Below are positions 49,031 through 61,490 of a stretch of DNA of 64,000 nucleotides, in pieces (positions within the stretch are counted from its first letter, which is position 1; every line of letters starts with the position of its first letter). Both the position numbers and the translations under genes were made by a program. A model generated the notes under the pieces. It saw nothing but the letters and a program-made list of their open reading frames with translations. It was not told where the DNA came from and made no database searches. The DNA comes from Beaufortia kweichowensis. Taxonomy: Eukaryota > Chordata > Actinopteri > Cypriniformes > Gastromyzontidae. Where the stretch lies: NCBI GenBank assembly GCA_019155185.1, contig CM032814.1, positions 2,878,172-2,942,171 on the forward strand, written 5' to 3'.

Positions 49031-52000
49031 GTTAAATGGCTATATGGACTCTAAATGAATGATGAGTGACACAGCTAACATGGTTTCCCCTACAAGACCA
49101 CAAGCCCTTATCAACATCATCATTTAATAAAGAAGTTAAGTGTCTCTTTAATAGTGCTATCTGTGTGTGTTTTCCAATGCAAAGTGTAAAAGTGCTGATG
49201 TCCTTCTGGTTTGTAAAGTTCCCTGAAGCTATTCTCTTCACATGTACACTCAAGGTTAATTAGCTGGCTGGGAAATCACCGAGAAAACACTTTTTAAACT
49301 GTCAATTTATTTCATTCAAGAAAACAAAGTAACTTTTTATACAATGCAATCATCTTATTTAGTACTGTGAAACACCTTAAACTTACTGAAGCACTTCTTC
49401 TTCTTATGATGCATCGCTTCAGTGTCTCCTAAATATTTGTGAGTCACTTTGGATAAAAGTGTCAAATATAAATGTAAATTTAGTAAAATTGAGTTAATGT
49501 ATATTGAACCTAGTAGTATAGCACAATAAAAGAAAATAAAAACAGTTCTTCATGAACATAAAATAATATACCAGTTTTAAATTTAATAGGTATGTAAAAG
49601 CTTTTATAATAGATGAGAAAAGAATATGAAATGTTATGCCTTTTCTATGTACTTAAACTGTGGCGTGTGTATTTGTGTTTTCTTTTAAAACAGAAGAAAT
49701 CACCTAAATGTTTCAGGGGTTCTGTTATAACAGTTTTGATAAGTATCATTGAAATTAGTCTTTGATAAGTATTAATTGTCTTCAAATGAAAGGAAAAATG
49801 ACCTGCACATGACCTGCTAATGTAACGTGCTCCAGTAACATGTTTAATGTGGAGATTAGCAAACGGTCACAACACATTTCTTTCTTTTGAAAAAGTACAC
49901 ACAATCAAAATAAATAAGCAAAAGAAAAGACGAAATGAGACCAATGATAACCTCTTCATGATTCCAGTCATGATGTGCAAGCACTGTTTGTCCAAAATGT
50001 TGGCAGTGGAGAGTTGATTAATGTGTAAAAGAGTGGGAAAGACCCCTGCGGAGGGAGGGACCGCTGCTCTGAGTTATTATCCACAATTACCCTGATTACA
50101 AAGCCCTTCATGTTAATGACTGAGGTGAACTTCATTTACATTTCTGCACATCTTTGAAAGCAACTCTGTACTGCCACGGTGTCAAGGTGCCAAAAGTCTA
50201 TATCTTCCAAGAGACAGTACTCAGATTCTACCCAAACGGTTTCTGTCATTCTTTTTTTAAATTGTATGTTTTGGTTTTTCACATCATATTAATTCATACG
50301 AATTAACTACTTCATGAAATGTGAATTTTTGTGAGATCTTAACAAACACCACTAACAATCAATGAAATTATAGTCTTCAAATGAAAATGGCTGATGTATG
50401 AAAGTATCAGATGTACATGTTCAGACTTTCACTTGCTCTGTTCACAGTTGTCGTTTTGTTTCCCCATGCACTGTTTAAAAGTGTTATTCTGAAAGCAATA
50501 TGCAAATGATATTGGCAAATATAAGCTGTAAACTAATGGTTGGTTACCCTCTAATAAAGATAATTTTAATTTCAGGAAAGCAAATCGAATTGCATTTGAC
50601 ATAGGCTTTAGACAAAGCTCGCCGAATAAATTCCCGGGAGAGAAACCTCGTCAACATTCGCTTGCGATTGTCACGGAAGGACAGAGAGGTGAAAGACTTT
50701 CAACACGAATGACGCCTTCACCCCGTCCAAACGGACCCAGTCGTGAACCTCTCCCTATCTCAGCCCTGCAGGCGTCCCTTAAAATAGCCAGCGTTTGAAA
50801 TCCCTCTGCAAGATTTTCTCTGTAATGTTAGAAAAGCTGACTTTTCCCAGCGCCGCTAATAAACTCACCAAACCACGGCCTTTCATCCTGCCATTTCGAA
50901 TGCAGAAAGTGTGACGTGCTGATTACTTTTAAATATATTGCCTTTAACCTTCTGTCAACTAATTACCATAATACCCATCATGCCACACTGAGGAGAATAA
51001 GCGACCGTTTCCTCTTTTGTGTAATAGTAATTGCATTCTTAATTTTGGAGGTTAAGCGTGCTAATGGCACACGGGGATTCGCATGTGGGTGGTTGGTGTG
51101 GAGCAACCTGCAGAAATGACTTCTACATGCTCAAAAACATCTCCGCAGAGTATTTAACAGTTCAAAGAGGTGTTCGTTTCACTGACAATTTCAATGACCT
51201 CGTGGTCTGATTCATGTTTAGTTCATCGGTACCGTTAGTAGATTTAAATTGCTGGTAATTTTAAAAATCTGATCCACAGTTTCTGAATAAATGTGACTTG
51301 GTCCGCCGCCATTATCCAGTATTTTATTACTGGGTGATTGAGATATTGCTTGTGCCTCATTTTTTTCAGACAAAAACTGTCAAGAAATGCCCAAGTCATT
51401 TTTCACCCAAAAAACATTTTGCATACATATTTCAGAACCATTCAAATTCCTGCATTGGGCTCAATGTAATCTATGCTGATTTTAATCAAATAAAATGATT
51501 AAAAATCAATCATGTCCCTACCGGATGATTTTCATTAGTGTTCATATAATAGCGCACTTTGTGCTGCTGACTGTATAGGGTAGCTGATTAGTGACCTTTA
51601 TCATTTTCAAGACTTCAAGTGACGCTCATGCTAAAGTGTATGTATGTTACGCCTTAATGAATCATATAAGATGTGGTCCTGACAGGCCACTAATCTTTTC
51701 TAACCTTGTGAAGGTTGGACGTTTTCAGATAACAAGATATTTTCAGGATACAAAGAAGAAAGATAAGAAATATACATTTTATAATCAAATATTGATTTTT
51801 TTTATCATCCCCCATTTAGATGGCATGGCATCAGAATGACATTGAAATCTGCCGGGACCGCGCGATTTAATGCAAGAGGTCATCAGGATATTTCCGCTCG
51901 CCTTAAGGTTTGACTTCTTGTCTGTTTTAAGTATGTTTAACTTGAATAAAAAATCTAACAATTCAGTTTTATTAGTTATACCGGAGATATCTCTGAGAGC

Positions 52001-54347
52001 AGGGCATGATGATATGATATCAACCATTGCTTTGTTAACAGCCCAACCCGACCCAAACACAAACAGCAAACATTGTTTTAATGATCACATAGGCAAATTG
52101 AGGACTGCAATGAACTTTTTGTTAGTTATTTTGACCCTTTTTAAAAAATCTTCTGTAATTTATTTTTATAATGTACGCTTGTGTGCACATGTTCTGCTCT
52201 GAAGACAGTAATCTAAGTTCTTGGTAAACTCCTACACTGTCATTATGAAGAGAAGAACTGTAATCACCCACTAAGACAGCCTTTAATTACCCATCTAACC
52301 CCGTTTAACACGCTGTACCTCATTCCTGATTTACACAGACTGTTATGAGAAAAAGAAGACCATACTGGACAAACCTAAAATCCTTTGAAATCCATTAGAT
52401 CCAGGATTCACAAAAAAAGAAAAGAATGAAGCTGGATGGACCATTCCCAATACATAAAATCAGATCCCGCCCTGAATAACTTTAAATTACATTTGTGCTG
52501 GTAAACTATTTAACCTATGACCGAGATAGATGATACATAATGGAAATCATGAGCAGACTGACACCCTTGAAATGTCACGTCACTCTTTATCACTAAACAG
52601 TAGATTGACGTGGCACTGCTGTCAGTGTCCTCATAAACCAGGATACAGCACGTGCATCCTAACACTGTTTGTTTGGTCCTATTTCTGGTGTCGTACCAAA
52701 TAAGATGTAAATATAAGGTGTTGATCAACCTATCTTGGGGTGGTATCTACAGTAGTTTGAACTGTTAATGTCTTTTTCAGAATGTAAAAGCTGATGGAAG
52801 ATGAAGATGAGAGATTGTCGGATGGTTTGAGGGATGGTGGGGAGTCGTCTGGAAATAGCTGGAGGCTGGAAGCCTGTGCTGGTATATTATCTGATAAAAA
52901 GCAAAGATTCTGGAGGTGCCATTATCTACAAAGAAGAAAAGAGGAAGAAAGAGAGATGACAGTGTGATAGTATCACCTCAGTGGTCTATTGATGGACAGT
53001 TTTTCTTCACCCCCTTTATGATGTCATTTGGGTTTTTTGCGTCACAAATCACATCTCTGATCATGTGCTGACAGAAATGTGAAGTACATTTATCAAATTT
53101 ACTTTCAGATTACTTCCTGTAAAAAGTCATTTTCTAAATCAGATCTGATCTTTGTAAAAATATGCATTTTATTTCTTGTCAGTAAATAAGTTTAGTAGAA
53201 TAATATGTTCATTTAATTCTCAAACTGCTCATCTTGTGAACATTGTCTTACATAATTTCATTCTTACATAATCATGCAGGTAAATGTATTGTTTTATTAT
53301 TGTAATGAATGGCATTTATAGCGGAAAGCAACACAAACAAACAATGATTTCTTTGCCGTGCTGTAGCCTCATTTCCAAGCAAGCTTTTAAAATAGAACGG
53401 CTAAGATTCATGCGAGGAACTTTGCAATGTTCCTCAACTTCATTCATCTACCTGTCCCAAAACATAAATAAAGTAAAATAAAATAATCTCCAGAGCCGCA
53501 GCAGGAGGTGGAGATTGATTTAGGTCTCTGGTTATCTGCTCCCTGTTCAACCAGGCCTGCCGTTCCCAGCATCAGGACGGGAAAGTGGGGCAGAGAAGGT
53601 TCAGTAATGGAACGGAAGTCTTATCTCCCCCCGCGAGCTCCATCATGTTCCACCTGCCGGGGATTAGCCGCTATACCTCTCCGTGGGTACAGAAAACATG
53701 GTACAAAAAAATACAGGACTGCTTTTTTGTACCTTCATTGTTTCAAGGTAAATAAAGCATGCTTTTATATGAGCAAATGGCTTTCAAAGCTTTTGTAAAG
53801 TTCATTTTTTCAGATATTTTTCAGATATTTTTCAGTCATTCTTAATTTGGGAGATGTGCAGGAGAGCAAAACAGGCTCAAAACCTCTACAAGAAATACTT
53901 TTAATACATTTTGTTGTTGATGTCAAAGGCTCAAAATTTGAGCTGTTTTAGCACAAATTCATCTGTCACTTTGTACAATCTAAGCAAATTAAACCTGCAC
54001 GGATCAGTTGCATGACAATGCCTTATTCTTAAAAACATTTAAAGAATTGAAGAAATAGATTTGCAATTTACACTTTTTCGCTTGAAATAAATAAAAAAAC
54101 TCAATTGACTATAATAAACAGATGTATTTAATAGACAGTAAACATTTTTTACAATTTATACATTTTTGCATACATTTATTTTAAAATCATTTTTTTCACA
54201 AAAGTCTTAAGTTTTAAGTCAATATGATTTATCTGACATGACTACATTAAAAAAAGTTTGAAGAGGTCTTAAAAGTGTGTTTGTTTTGTAATCTGGCAGA
54301 TAAGAATAAACGTCACTAAATGTATTTCATTTCTTGTTTTTTAACAG
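49031..54347. other. gene-free sequence with SINE tail and candidate conserved blocks
   Basis: 49430-49495 holds a SINE 3' end (GTGAGTCACTTTGGATAAAA then GTGTCAAATATAAATGTAAAT). 50590-51110 is a balanced, CpG-containing block and the strongest candidate regulatory segment here. Opposite-strand frames at 51785-52202 overlap each other and neither has a domain. An 11-bp unit (TTTTTCAGATA-like) repeats three times at about 53806-53833. No gene recognised. Confidence 0.4.
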
Positions 54348-54411
54348 ACATGTTTTGCCCCGTGTGGATGAGACTTGTCTGTGGACATCATAAACCCTCG
54401 TCCTCTCGCAG
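54348..54411 (+). other. possible small exon (exon-like splice signals)
   Basis: A strong acceptor, TTTCTTGTTTTTTAACAG, ends at 54347 and a good donor, CGCAG|GTAAAA, follows 54411, bracketing 64 nt. The only long frame inside starts with an ATG at 54350 and stays open to the donor (MFCPVWMRLVCGHHKPSSSR plus two bases). I do not recognise the peptide and no partner exon is seen. Splice-site pairs arise often by chance, so this could equally be a non-coding RNA exon or nothing. Confidence 0.2.
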
Positions 54412-56219
54412 GTAAAATATGACCCTGTGTTCATGCAGGTTTCTCTCTGGAGACCAACACATCTTAAGATCAGTGACTCCCACTTGACCCGGATAGAACT
54501 GCCCTACTTTAAATAACCCAGGACCCTTTCAGGACCTAAACAATGCCTATATTTATTTACCTCTATGTGCAGCGCTCAGCGTTTCTCAGTCATCTTGCCG
54601 ATGGGATAATGTTACTCCAGCCACATATAAAAAAATGATGTGCGGTCCTCTGTGAATGCTCTGTGCCCAGTGTCGGACAGTAAAATATGGCTGTGCTAAT
54701 AACATTCAAGTGTCTGGCTATAATATTCTCAGCAGTGGCTCTCTCATAATAACTGTTATCAGAGCCGAAGGCAGCTTCAGCTCCAGCACCAGTGTGAAAT
54801 CACATTCTCTTTTGGGTGATAGTCAGATCTTTGTAACAGTTCACAGATCAAGCAATTGTCCAGTGCCAGTCTGAGAATACAATAGACGCTACTAAAATCA
54901 TTACTAATTATCAAAACAACTATTGACTTTGCAACACAAATAACCTTTATTTTTTCTCCCTTCCTTCTGCACATTAAACATGGATTGATCTTCTTCGAAT
55001 ATTGAAGATTTTTGTCTTCACTGTGATGTAGCACTAGTGTAATTAGAAGATGGATAGATGATGTGGACAAACATAAATTTCTCTTAAGATGAACAACCAC
55101 ATTAAATGAAGTGTGTAACAGGCACTGAAGTTTACTAACATCATGTCGTCATTTTATTGCTGTAATGCAAAAACCTTTCATTTTCATACTTTAATGCAGT
55201 ATTGCATTTTGCATTAATAAAATCAAGCTATTTTTGTCATTTTGCCATTAGTTCAAAGACATTATAAAACCAAAAAACCCCTTCCCATGTTTTCATTACT
55301 GTAATAAGAAAAGAAAAGTTTCTTTTTCCAGTAAAAATGTAATGATTAAAAAAACAGTAATAAAAATACCAATTTAACCTATCAAAGTTCTAAAAGTATT
55401 CTAACAAAATTACAGTAATTACTGTAACCAGATAAAAATACAGTATTACTGTGAATCTATTTTTTTCTAAAATAGTCTAATAGAATCTATTTTTTTACAA
55501 TTATTTTTAGAAGGTTTGATTTTGGAATGAAATATAAGAGAAACATGATTTTATATAATAAAGTAATATCTTGGTAAATCATATAAAAGTCATTTTTGAC
55601 CATAGCACTTGCATGCTTCAAAAATCAAGAAGAACTATTTACAATGTTTTGTAAAAAGGAAAGTCCAAAGGAAGCAACATAAAACAAATATTAAAAGAAT
55701 GTAATGTAAAAGAAAAAAGAGTGACAGGCAGAATCAAAGCGAGTCGGAGAGCAGGAGATGTGTAGAGGTTTATAAGAGGAGACATATAGCCTCCGGGTGA
55801 TTTGTTTAACTTTGAAAGGTTCTTTGGTTTGTGCTAAATTTGCTGCGAGCTACATGGTACCAGATCATCTAACTCTTTTCCCAAGTGTCACCAGCTAACA
55901 GTGCCTGGTTCCTGTGCGTGGGTAAAGGAAGTGAGATAGCCACAAGGGAATATACGACAGCTCTGGTTTAGTTAGCGCCGACCCTGAGTCGCACTAAACA
56001 AATGGAATGAACATACATGCTCACATATGCTCATACCTCTCGTGTGATACTCTCATTTAACCATTCGTTTATTTCATGACATTACATCAACTTTTCTCTA
56101 GGTCTTAAAGAGACCCAGAAATTAAAGCTCTGTTCTCAGTTATTCACCCTCTTTTTTCTGTAAAAAACACAGAGTAGATGATTGCCTGGATGTTATTGTT
56201 GTTTTGTTTTGCATTTCTA
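54412..56219. other. gene-free sequence
   Basis: 54412-54860 and 55700-56010 are balanced blocks. 55150-55560 is AT-rich and full of TTACAGTAA-like motifs. No gene recognised. Confidence 0.4.
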
Positions 56220-56409
56220 TACAGTGAAAGTGAATGGTGACCAGAGACTTTTATGTTCCAAATTAAAAAAGCACCATCACTATTAGCAAATAATGTTTGT
56301 TTCTCTAAAAAAGCTATAGTATGACATCAAACAAATTGACCTATGTTTAAAGTGCTTTTTTTTAGAACATGAAATCCTCCAGTCACCATTCACATTCATT
56401 CTTTAAAGG
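56220..56409 (+). mobile_element. palindromic MITE remnant
   Basis: GTGAAAGTGAATGGTGACCAG near 56224 and its approximate inverse CCAGTCACCATTCACATTCA near 56379-56398, with ATGTTC/GAACAT further in, form arms about 35 bp long around an AT-rich centre. This resembles the central palindrome of common cyprinid MITEs. The outer ends are not identified. Confidence 0.5.
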
Positions 56410-56674
56410 GCAACGTTCTTTTTCTCTTTAACATACTGCTAAACTTGCCCTTTATGTAGAAAAATCATACTGGTTTGAAACAACACAAGGGTCGAGTATA
56501 TGAATACAAAATCTATTCTTTTGGAAGGAGGAGCGAGATGGTTTGACAAGAGAAAAGATGACAGGAGGGCAATGAAAACAGTTAGGAGTAAAGGAGACAG
56601 AGTTTGCAGGCAGGTAGAGTTAAATGTGACGGGATTACACTCGTTTTGAGATTTTTGTGGTCTAAATCTCTACC

Positions 56675-56753
56675 TGTCAGTCTCCACGGCTGGAGACCGT
56701 GGAGACTGACATTTTTTCCCATCAGCCCCTCCCAGGGGCTGATGGGAAAAAAT
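56675..56753. repeat. two abutting perfect hairpins
   Basis: Hairpin 1: left arm 56675-56689 (TGTCAGTCTCCACGG), 7-nt loop 56690-56696, right arm 56697-56711, 15 bp without mismatch. Hairpin 2: left arm 56711-56730, beginning ATTTTTTCCCATCAG, 3-nt loop CCC 56731-56733, right arm 56734-56753, 20 bp without mismatch. They share base 56711, so no spacer separates them. Neither arm belongs to a repeat family I recognise. Confidence 0.9.
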
Positions 56754-59179
56754 GCAGATCGGAATAGGAAGCCAGCCTGTTGGATAATCCGTACTAAGCA
56801 CTAATCTGCTGAAGTGTGCTTTGAATCACCTAACCGCACTTCTTCCTCACATCATTGTAAGCTTTGAAGTGGGAGCTCGCAGAAAAGGAAAATGGACGGA
56901 AAAGGCTAAATCTAACGAAAGAGACAGATGCAAGGATTACTCTTTTATCCACACGCTGAATCATTACACCTGTCGGCCAGCGCTGATGGTACGCTTGAAT
57001 AAGTGGCCATCGATGAAAGCACCATATTTTGAAAAGGCAGGATGGGTTGTTTCATTGAAAGAGTAGTGAAGTGTGTATTTTCAAGGCTTTTATATTAACC
57101 TCTTGAAATTCAAAGGCAGGGACTGTGACGTTTGGCTAACATTCCTAATTTGAAATGAAAGGAACATCCATTCATAATTTAGCTGCCCACCACCGCACTC
57201 CGGCCCCAGAGCTCTTCAGTCATATTTCAGCTCGCACAATGTAATGCATTTTGACAAGTAAATTGCTCGCCTTTTGCTGATAGAGTCACACATAAATAAT
57301 GAATGCTTAGTAATAGCCACAGGAATAATACATAGCAAAGACTGATGAAAATGACACGCTTATAATTGATGATAAGGTGTGACTGTTTAGAATTGTGGGT
57401 AAAAGTTTATGCAGCAAATAGACGTATGGCTCTTTTTTAAAGCATTTTTTTAAAAATGTTTATTTTTGTGACTAATATGTTTTCTAAATATGATGTAGGT
57501 GTAACACCAAATATAGTCCAATGTCCCAGAATTTGCTTGGTGCGTAGATACGAAAATGAAAAAAGCCAACAACAAAGAGAGTGGATTTGTACGCAACAAT
57601 GTGAGGCACATAAAAAAAAATTTAAATTGAAGAAGGGCTTGGCCTTGAAAACATTGCACATGTTTATGGCTTAATAAATGATTTTTCAAAATAGCTATAT
57701 GCTAATATCTTTTTTTTAAGTTGGTAAATTGAGGCATTAGACTCTTTTCATGCAAATGAGCAAGCAACAACCAATGATAGTGTAGATAGCTCACCAATAG
57801 CTAACTAAGAGTACAACACTTTTGCTCCAGTGATTGTTTTTGGAGAATGTATTTGCCAAAAATTACTCTTAAATAGTCACTGAAACTTTTCCGACTATGA
57901 CCTCTCTGCCATTTCTCTAAGATCTCTAAGATCTTTTACTTTTGTTGGGTTTTCTTAATCCGACCCATGACGTGACCCGCACTGATAGCACACCTGGGAA
58001 TGACAAAAGCAAGCCACGCACCACAGAGGAGGGAAAACAGAGCGGACAGTGATTGAAAAGTGTCGTCAACACAAGGGTTTTGTTTTTCTTGGCTGGAACA
58101 GCTTGTTGTCTCAGACTGACAGATGACAAGACGTTCCTGGGTGCTGACGAGGTGGTGATGATTGCGCTAGGAATAATGAAGGGCATGCTGACAGCAAGCA
58201 TGATTACATTTAGATCTCTATCTCCCCTGCCAATAACCAACACGGCTGCTTCTTTACCTGCTGGGATTAATTAAATCAAAGATAAAGATAATAAAGGTAA
58301 TTGCAACTGTCGTCATCATGGTTCATAGTTGGATGCGTGCTCCTGCTGTTTATACACTCTTAAATTTCTCTGTTTTTTAAATGTAATGCCTTTAAAATAG
58401 GCTTAGTTTTTGTAAGGATTTTTTTATTATTGGAGTGAAATATGACTCAAATATGTTTTCATTAGATTCTCCAAGATGGGAGCGGGTCATTTATGCAAAA
58501 TCTTATCTTTTACTCTATGAGATTCATTCGTGTGATACATTAGATTTGAAAACACTGTTCATTACGGACTGTTTAGATAAAGAAAAGGTCCTCAATGCAC
58601 AGCGCACTTTTCCATCCACGAGCCATCATCCGCAAAATCTCAAGACTTCTGACTCCGCATCAAAGCCTTTTGTTATGAAAGAGGTGGAAAATTGCTGAGC
58701 ATCATCCCACATGAAACAAGGAAAAGAGATCATCCCTGTGATCTTCAGCCTACGGAGACCCACAGCCATAAACTGCATAATGATCATATTATAGGCGCCA
58801 TAAAGCTCTGTTTTTGTAGTCCTGCGAAGCTCGTTAGAGAGAGAGATATCAAACTCAAAGCATTACCCTTGAATAACTTTGCCTTCAGAACTTTAAAGCT
58901 TTATTCTCTTTGTTTCACATATTCATTCTAGCTGCTAGATTGTAGAATGAACTATTATATATTCATCCAATTTCTCTCCTTCTCTCAATCTTACATGTTT
59001 AATGTGAAAATAGCATTTAATGTTAATCGAGCAAGTGTTGAAATGAAGCCCTCTGTGTGTGGCGGGTTTCTTGTGAACGCTCTTCCCTTTCATAGTAAAG
59101 GAAATGTTTTTAAAGATCGCACTTCATTCAAGTATAAATGTAATACTTTGAGCAGAATTTGTGACTTGCTGAGATTCTC
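56754..59179. other. gene-free sequence with candidate conserved blocks
   Basis: 56780-57310, 57980-58310 and 58440-58920 are balanced, repeat-poor blocks. The frames in them (such as 58053-58274 and 58435-58698) have no domain, and several have an equal-length shadow on the other strand. No gene recognised. Confidence 0.4.
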
Positions 59180-59395
59180 AGCTAACAGAGAACGTTCTCA
59201 TAACTTTGTCTAACGTTCACTGAAAGTTAATAAAACACGATTCTTGCATTACGTTAAAAAAGTGTTTCATCAACTCTTGGTATAAAAATGTTACTCTTAC
59301 ATTATTAGTGGAACTTTAAAAACTTTTTAGAACTTTATGAAAATGTTATCACAATGTTCCTAAAACATTTCTGTTAGTTGGGTTGCTTTTGATGA
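59180..59395 (+). mobile_element. AACGTTCT-type MITE remnant
   Basis: CAGCTAACAGAGAACGTTCTC, TAATAAAACACGATTCTTGC, then AATGTTCCTAAAACATTTCTG and TTAGTTGGG follow the order of segments in a common fish MITE with CTAACAGRGAACGTT and TTAGTTGGG landmarks. The copy is strongly diverged. Confidence 0.4.
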
Positions 59396-59979
59396 GAGTT
59401 CTGGTGTTTTAAGTGTTGGAGTATGGCTCAGTCTTCAGTCTGTAAACCTCAAGAGGTTTAAAGACTTTTGTTTTGTTTGCTAAACTGCAGTGTTTATGCG
59501 ATTTGTCAGAAGAATTTTTGGTTGCAATCTAAAACTAAAACCGTTTTTTATTGAGGTTGTGCTTTTCTTTTCCCTGTTGATTCACTTGATTTGTTGAGAA
59601 GGTTTGGGCCATATGGGAGGATTTACATGGACAAGATAGGCTTTCCCTTGTTTTTAGTACCATATGGACCATATGGGCTTTGACACATTTGCAGACACTT
59701 GATGGGCAACACGTTAGTATGAATAACACAGGTGATGACTGGTGAGAAAAAAACAATCTGTTCGACTTCCTCACGTGTATAAAGGGCTCATCTCACACTG
59801 TCACTTGTGTTGTTTCTCCTTAACAATATTCGTTACCGAGATCGCCATGTGCCGTCATTTATCTCTCTCAGTCAGTTACATGTTCAGTTGTAGCTCATTT
59901 TCATTTTAATTAACATGAATGTTTGTAATCCATTTTAATGATATTTATTTAATTTAATTCAAAGGAGCATTAAAAATTG

Positions 59980-60351
59980 ATTGGCTTTTGAGGTGGGCGT
60001 GGCATACCAAAACAGAGTTGTGATTGGAGGCATGAAGATAAAAGAGGGATCTATGACAAAAGGAGTTTCAAATGTGAGCATTTAACAATGATGTCATGAT
60101 TCAACCACAGAAAAATAACAACTGTACCTGTAGTAACAAATGGCCAAATAAATATATAAGGAAAAACCCTTCCCTGAAGAAGTCCAGCTTGAAAGGGTCT
60201 TTAGAGACCCATGTGAAGATATTTCAGGGTGGCAGAGAGGCCAGTCCAGCACTGTGTCAGCATCTACAGCTGAGAAGAGCCCAAAAGATTTCTGCCATGC
60301 TGACTCAACTCAGAGAGACCATCTGAGCAAATATCACTTATCCCTAATAAA
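59980..60351 (+). other. promoter-ORF-polyA-like arrangement, unproven
   Basis: In order: ATTGG at 59980-59984, a GGGCGTGGC box at 59995-60003, ATTGG again at 60023-60027, AGATAAAAG near 60037-60045, an ATG at 60096 opening 76 codons to TGA at 60324-60326, and AATAAA at 60346-60351. The encoded peptide is basic (KSSLKGSLETHVK, LQLRRAQKISAMLTQLRE) and matches no family I know. Similar GTGGGCGTGGC segments occur inside fish MITEs, and a MITE begins only about 10 bp after the AATAAA. This may be repeat sequence or chance rather than a gene. Confidence 0.2.
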
Positions 60352-60359
60352 GAAAACAT

Positions 60360-60455
60360 CATAGTGATATTTATAGGTGAAATCAAACTTTGATGTTTGT
60401 TATCTCATAAATTGATTTTGAGACTTTAGCTGGATTTTCACATATTTGAAGGCTC
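60360..60455 (-). mobile_element. MITE family B, copy 4, one end
   Basis: AAATCAAACTTTGATGTTTG, then TTGATTTTGAGACTTTAGCT and GGATTTTCACA is the reverse complement of the family B left end. The other arm is absent. Confidence 0.55.
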
Positions 60456-61238
60456 AATTTGCACACCTTAGACACAATATCTGCTCCAGAATAAAAGGAA
60501 ACTATGCAATCTGTAACTTATTTGATTAAAAAAAGTTTCTGCCATCTTAAATGAATCTTAAGTGTAAAATGGTAATTAATACATTTAGCCTGGATGTCAT
60601 TCAGTACTGAACCGATAAAAAGAAATAATTCAGTCTGAGTGTTTAAAAGAGTACTTGTTTTACCTGATATTTTGTGTCAGTAAAGCTGCAATGTTTTTTG
60701 GTTAAAAATAAATAAAAATCAGTACATAAAATCTCCTATTTTACCTTGATTTGCAACGGTAAGGTTACAATGATGATTTATAATTTGATTTAATTCAGGA
60801 TGTTTTCTTCAAATGCATCTGCCTGTATAGGCAACAGACGGCTGATTGTCACAGAATCTGTTGTTTTCCAGCGAGTTGCTCATTATATGAGTAATGAAGA
60901 CTTTTCCACTGTGCATTCAGTGATTTTGGACTGTATAGTCCCTAGTGTGAAGGGCTGAGAAGAAGATAGACACATCTCTTAATCACAGAGCAGCGGTCAG
61001 ACAGAGACTGTGATACACAGACTTCTTATCAACAAGCTTCTGTGTCCACAGAGACCAGATCAGTCTCTCCACCTCCAGAACCCAGGAGGAACACGGCAAA
61101 GACTCGACCTAATCCCTCAGCCGGATCAGTGACGGGACGGGACGGGCTGAAGCCCTTTAGCTAATGAGGCAGTGCTGAGAAACTCTTATGGTTAGATACA
61201 GCTCATCACACAAAAGAACAGGAAGATAATGTGAGAGA
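60456..61238. other. gene-free sequence
   Basis: 60920-61160 is a balanced block containing a short GGACGGGACGGG tandem at about 61132-61145. No gene recognised. Confidence 0.4.
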
Positions 61239-61490
61239 GTGATTCGACGTTATTTTTATTTATGGAAACATACATTTATTAATAGTCTTAAGTCTCGTTT
61301 ACCTGTTAAATTTGCAACCCATTTTAAAGTCACCATGAAATCAAAATTGTTTTTTAATGAAATGGTTTATTATAAATTATTTATCTGTGAGTGGCATTCT
61401 TTTTTTATTCACATAAGCTTTAATCAAAAACATATTTCAAAAATAAAATACTCCCCCTAATGCCATCCTAGGTGACTTCTTTAAGTGCCA
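61239..61490 (+). repeat. TAAAGTCACCATGAAATCAAA-type MITE fragment
   Basis: TTAAAGTCACCATGAAATCAA near 61323, then TCACATAAGCTTTAATCAA and CTCCCCCTAATGCCATCCTA occur in the order of a known-looking fish interspersed repeat. The 73-codon frame across it is not a gene. Confidence 0.4.

Noticed and set aside
51785..52202. Opposite-strand frames of 94 and 110 codons
   Set aside because: They overlap as mutual shadows; neither has family features.
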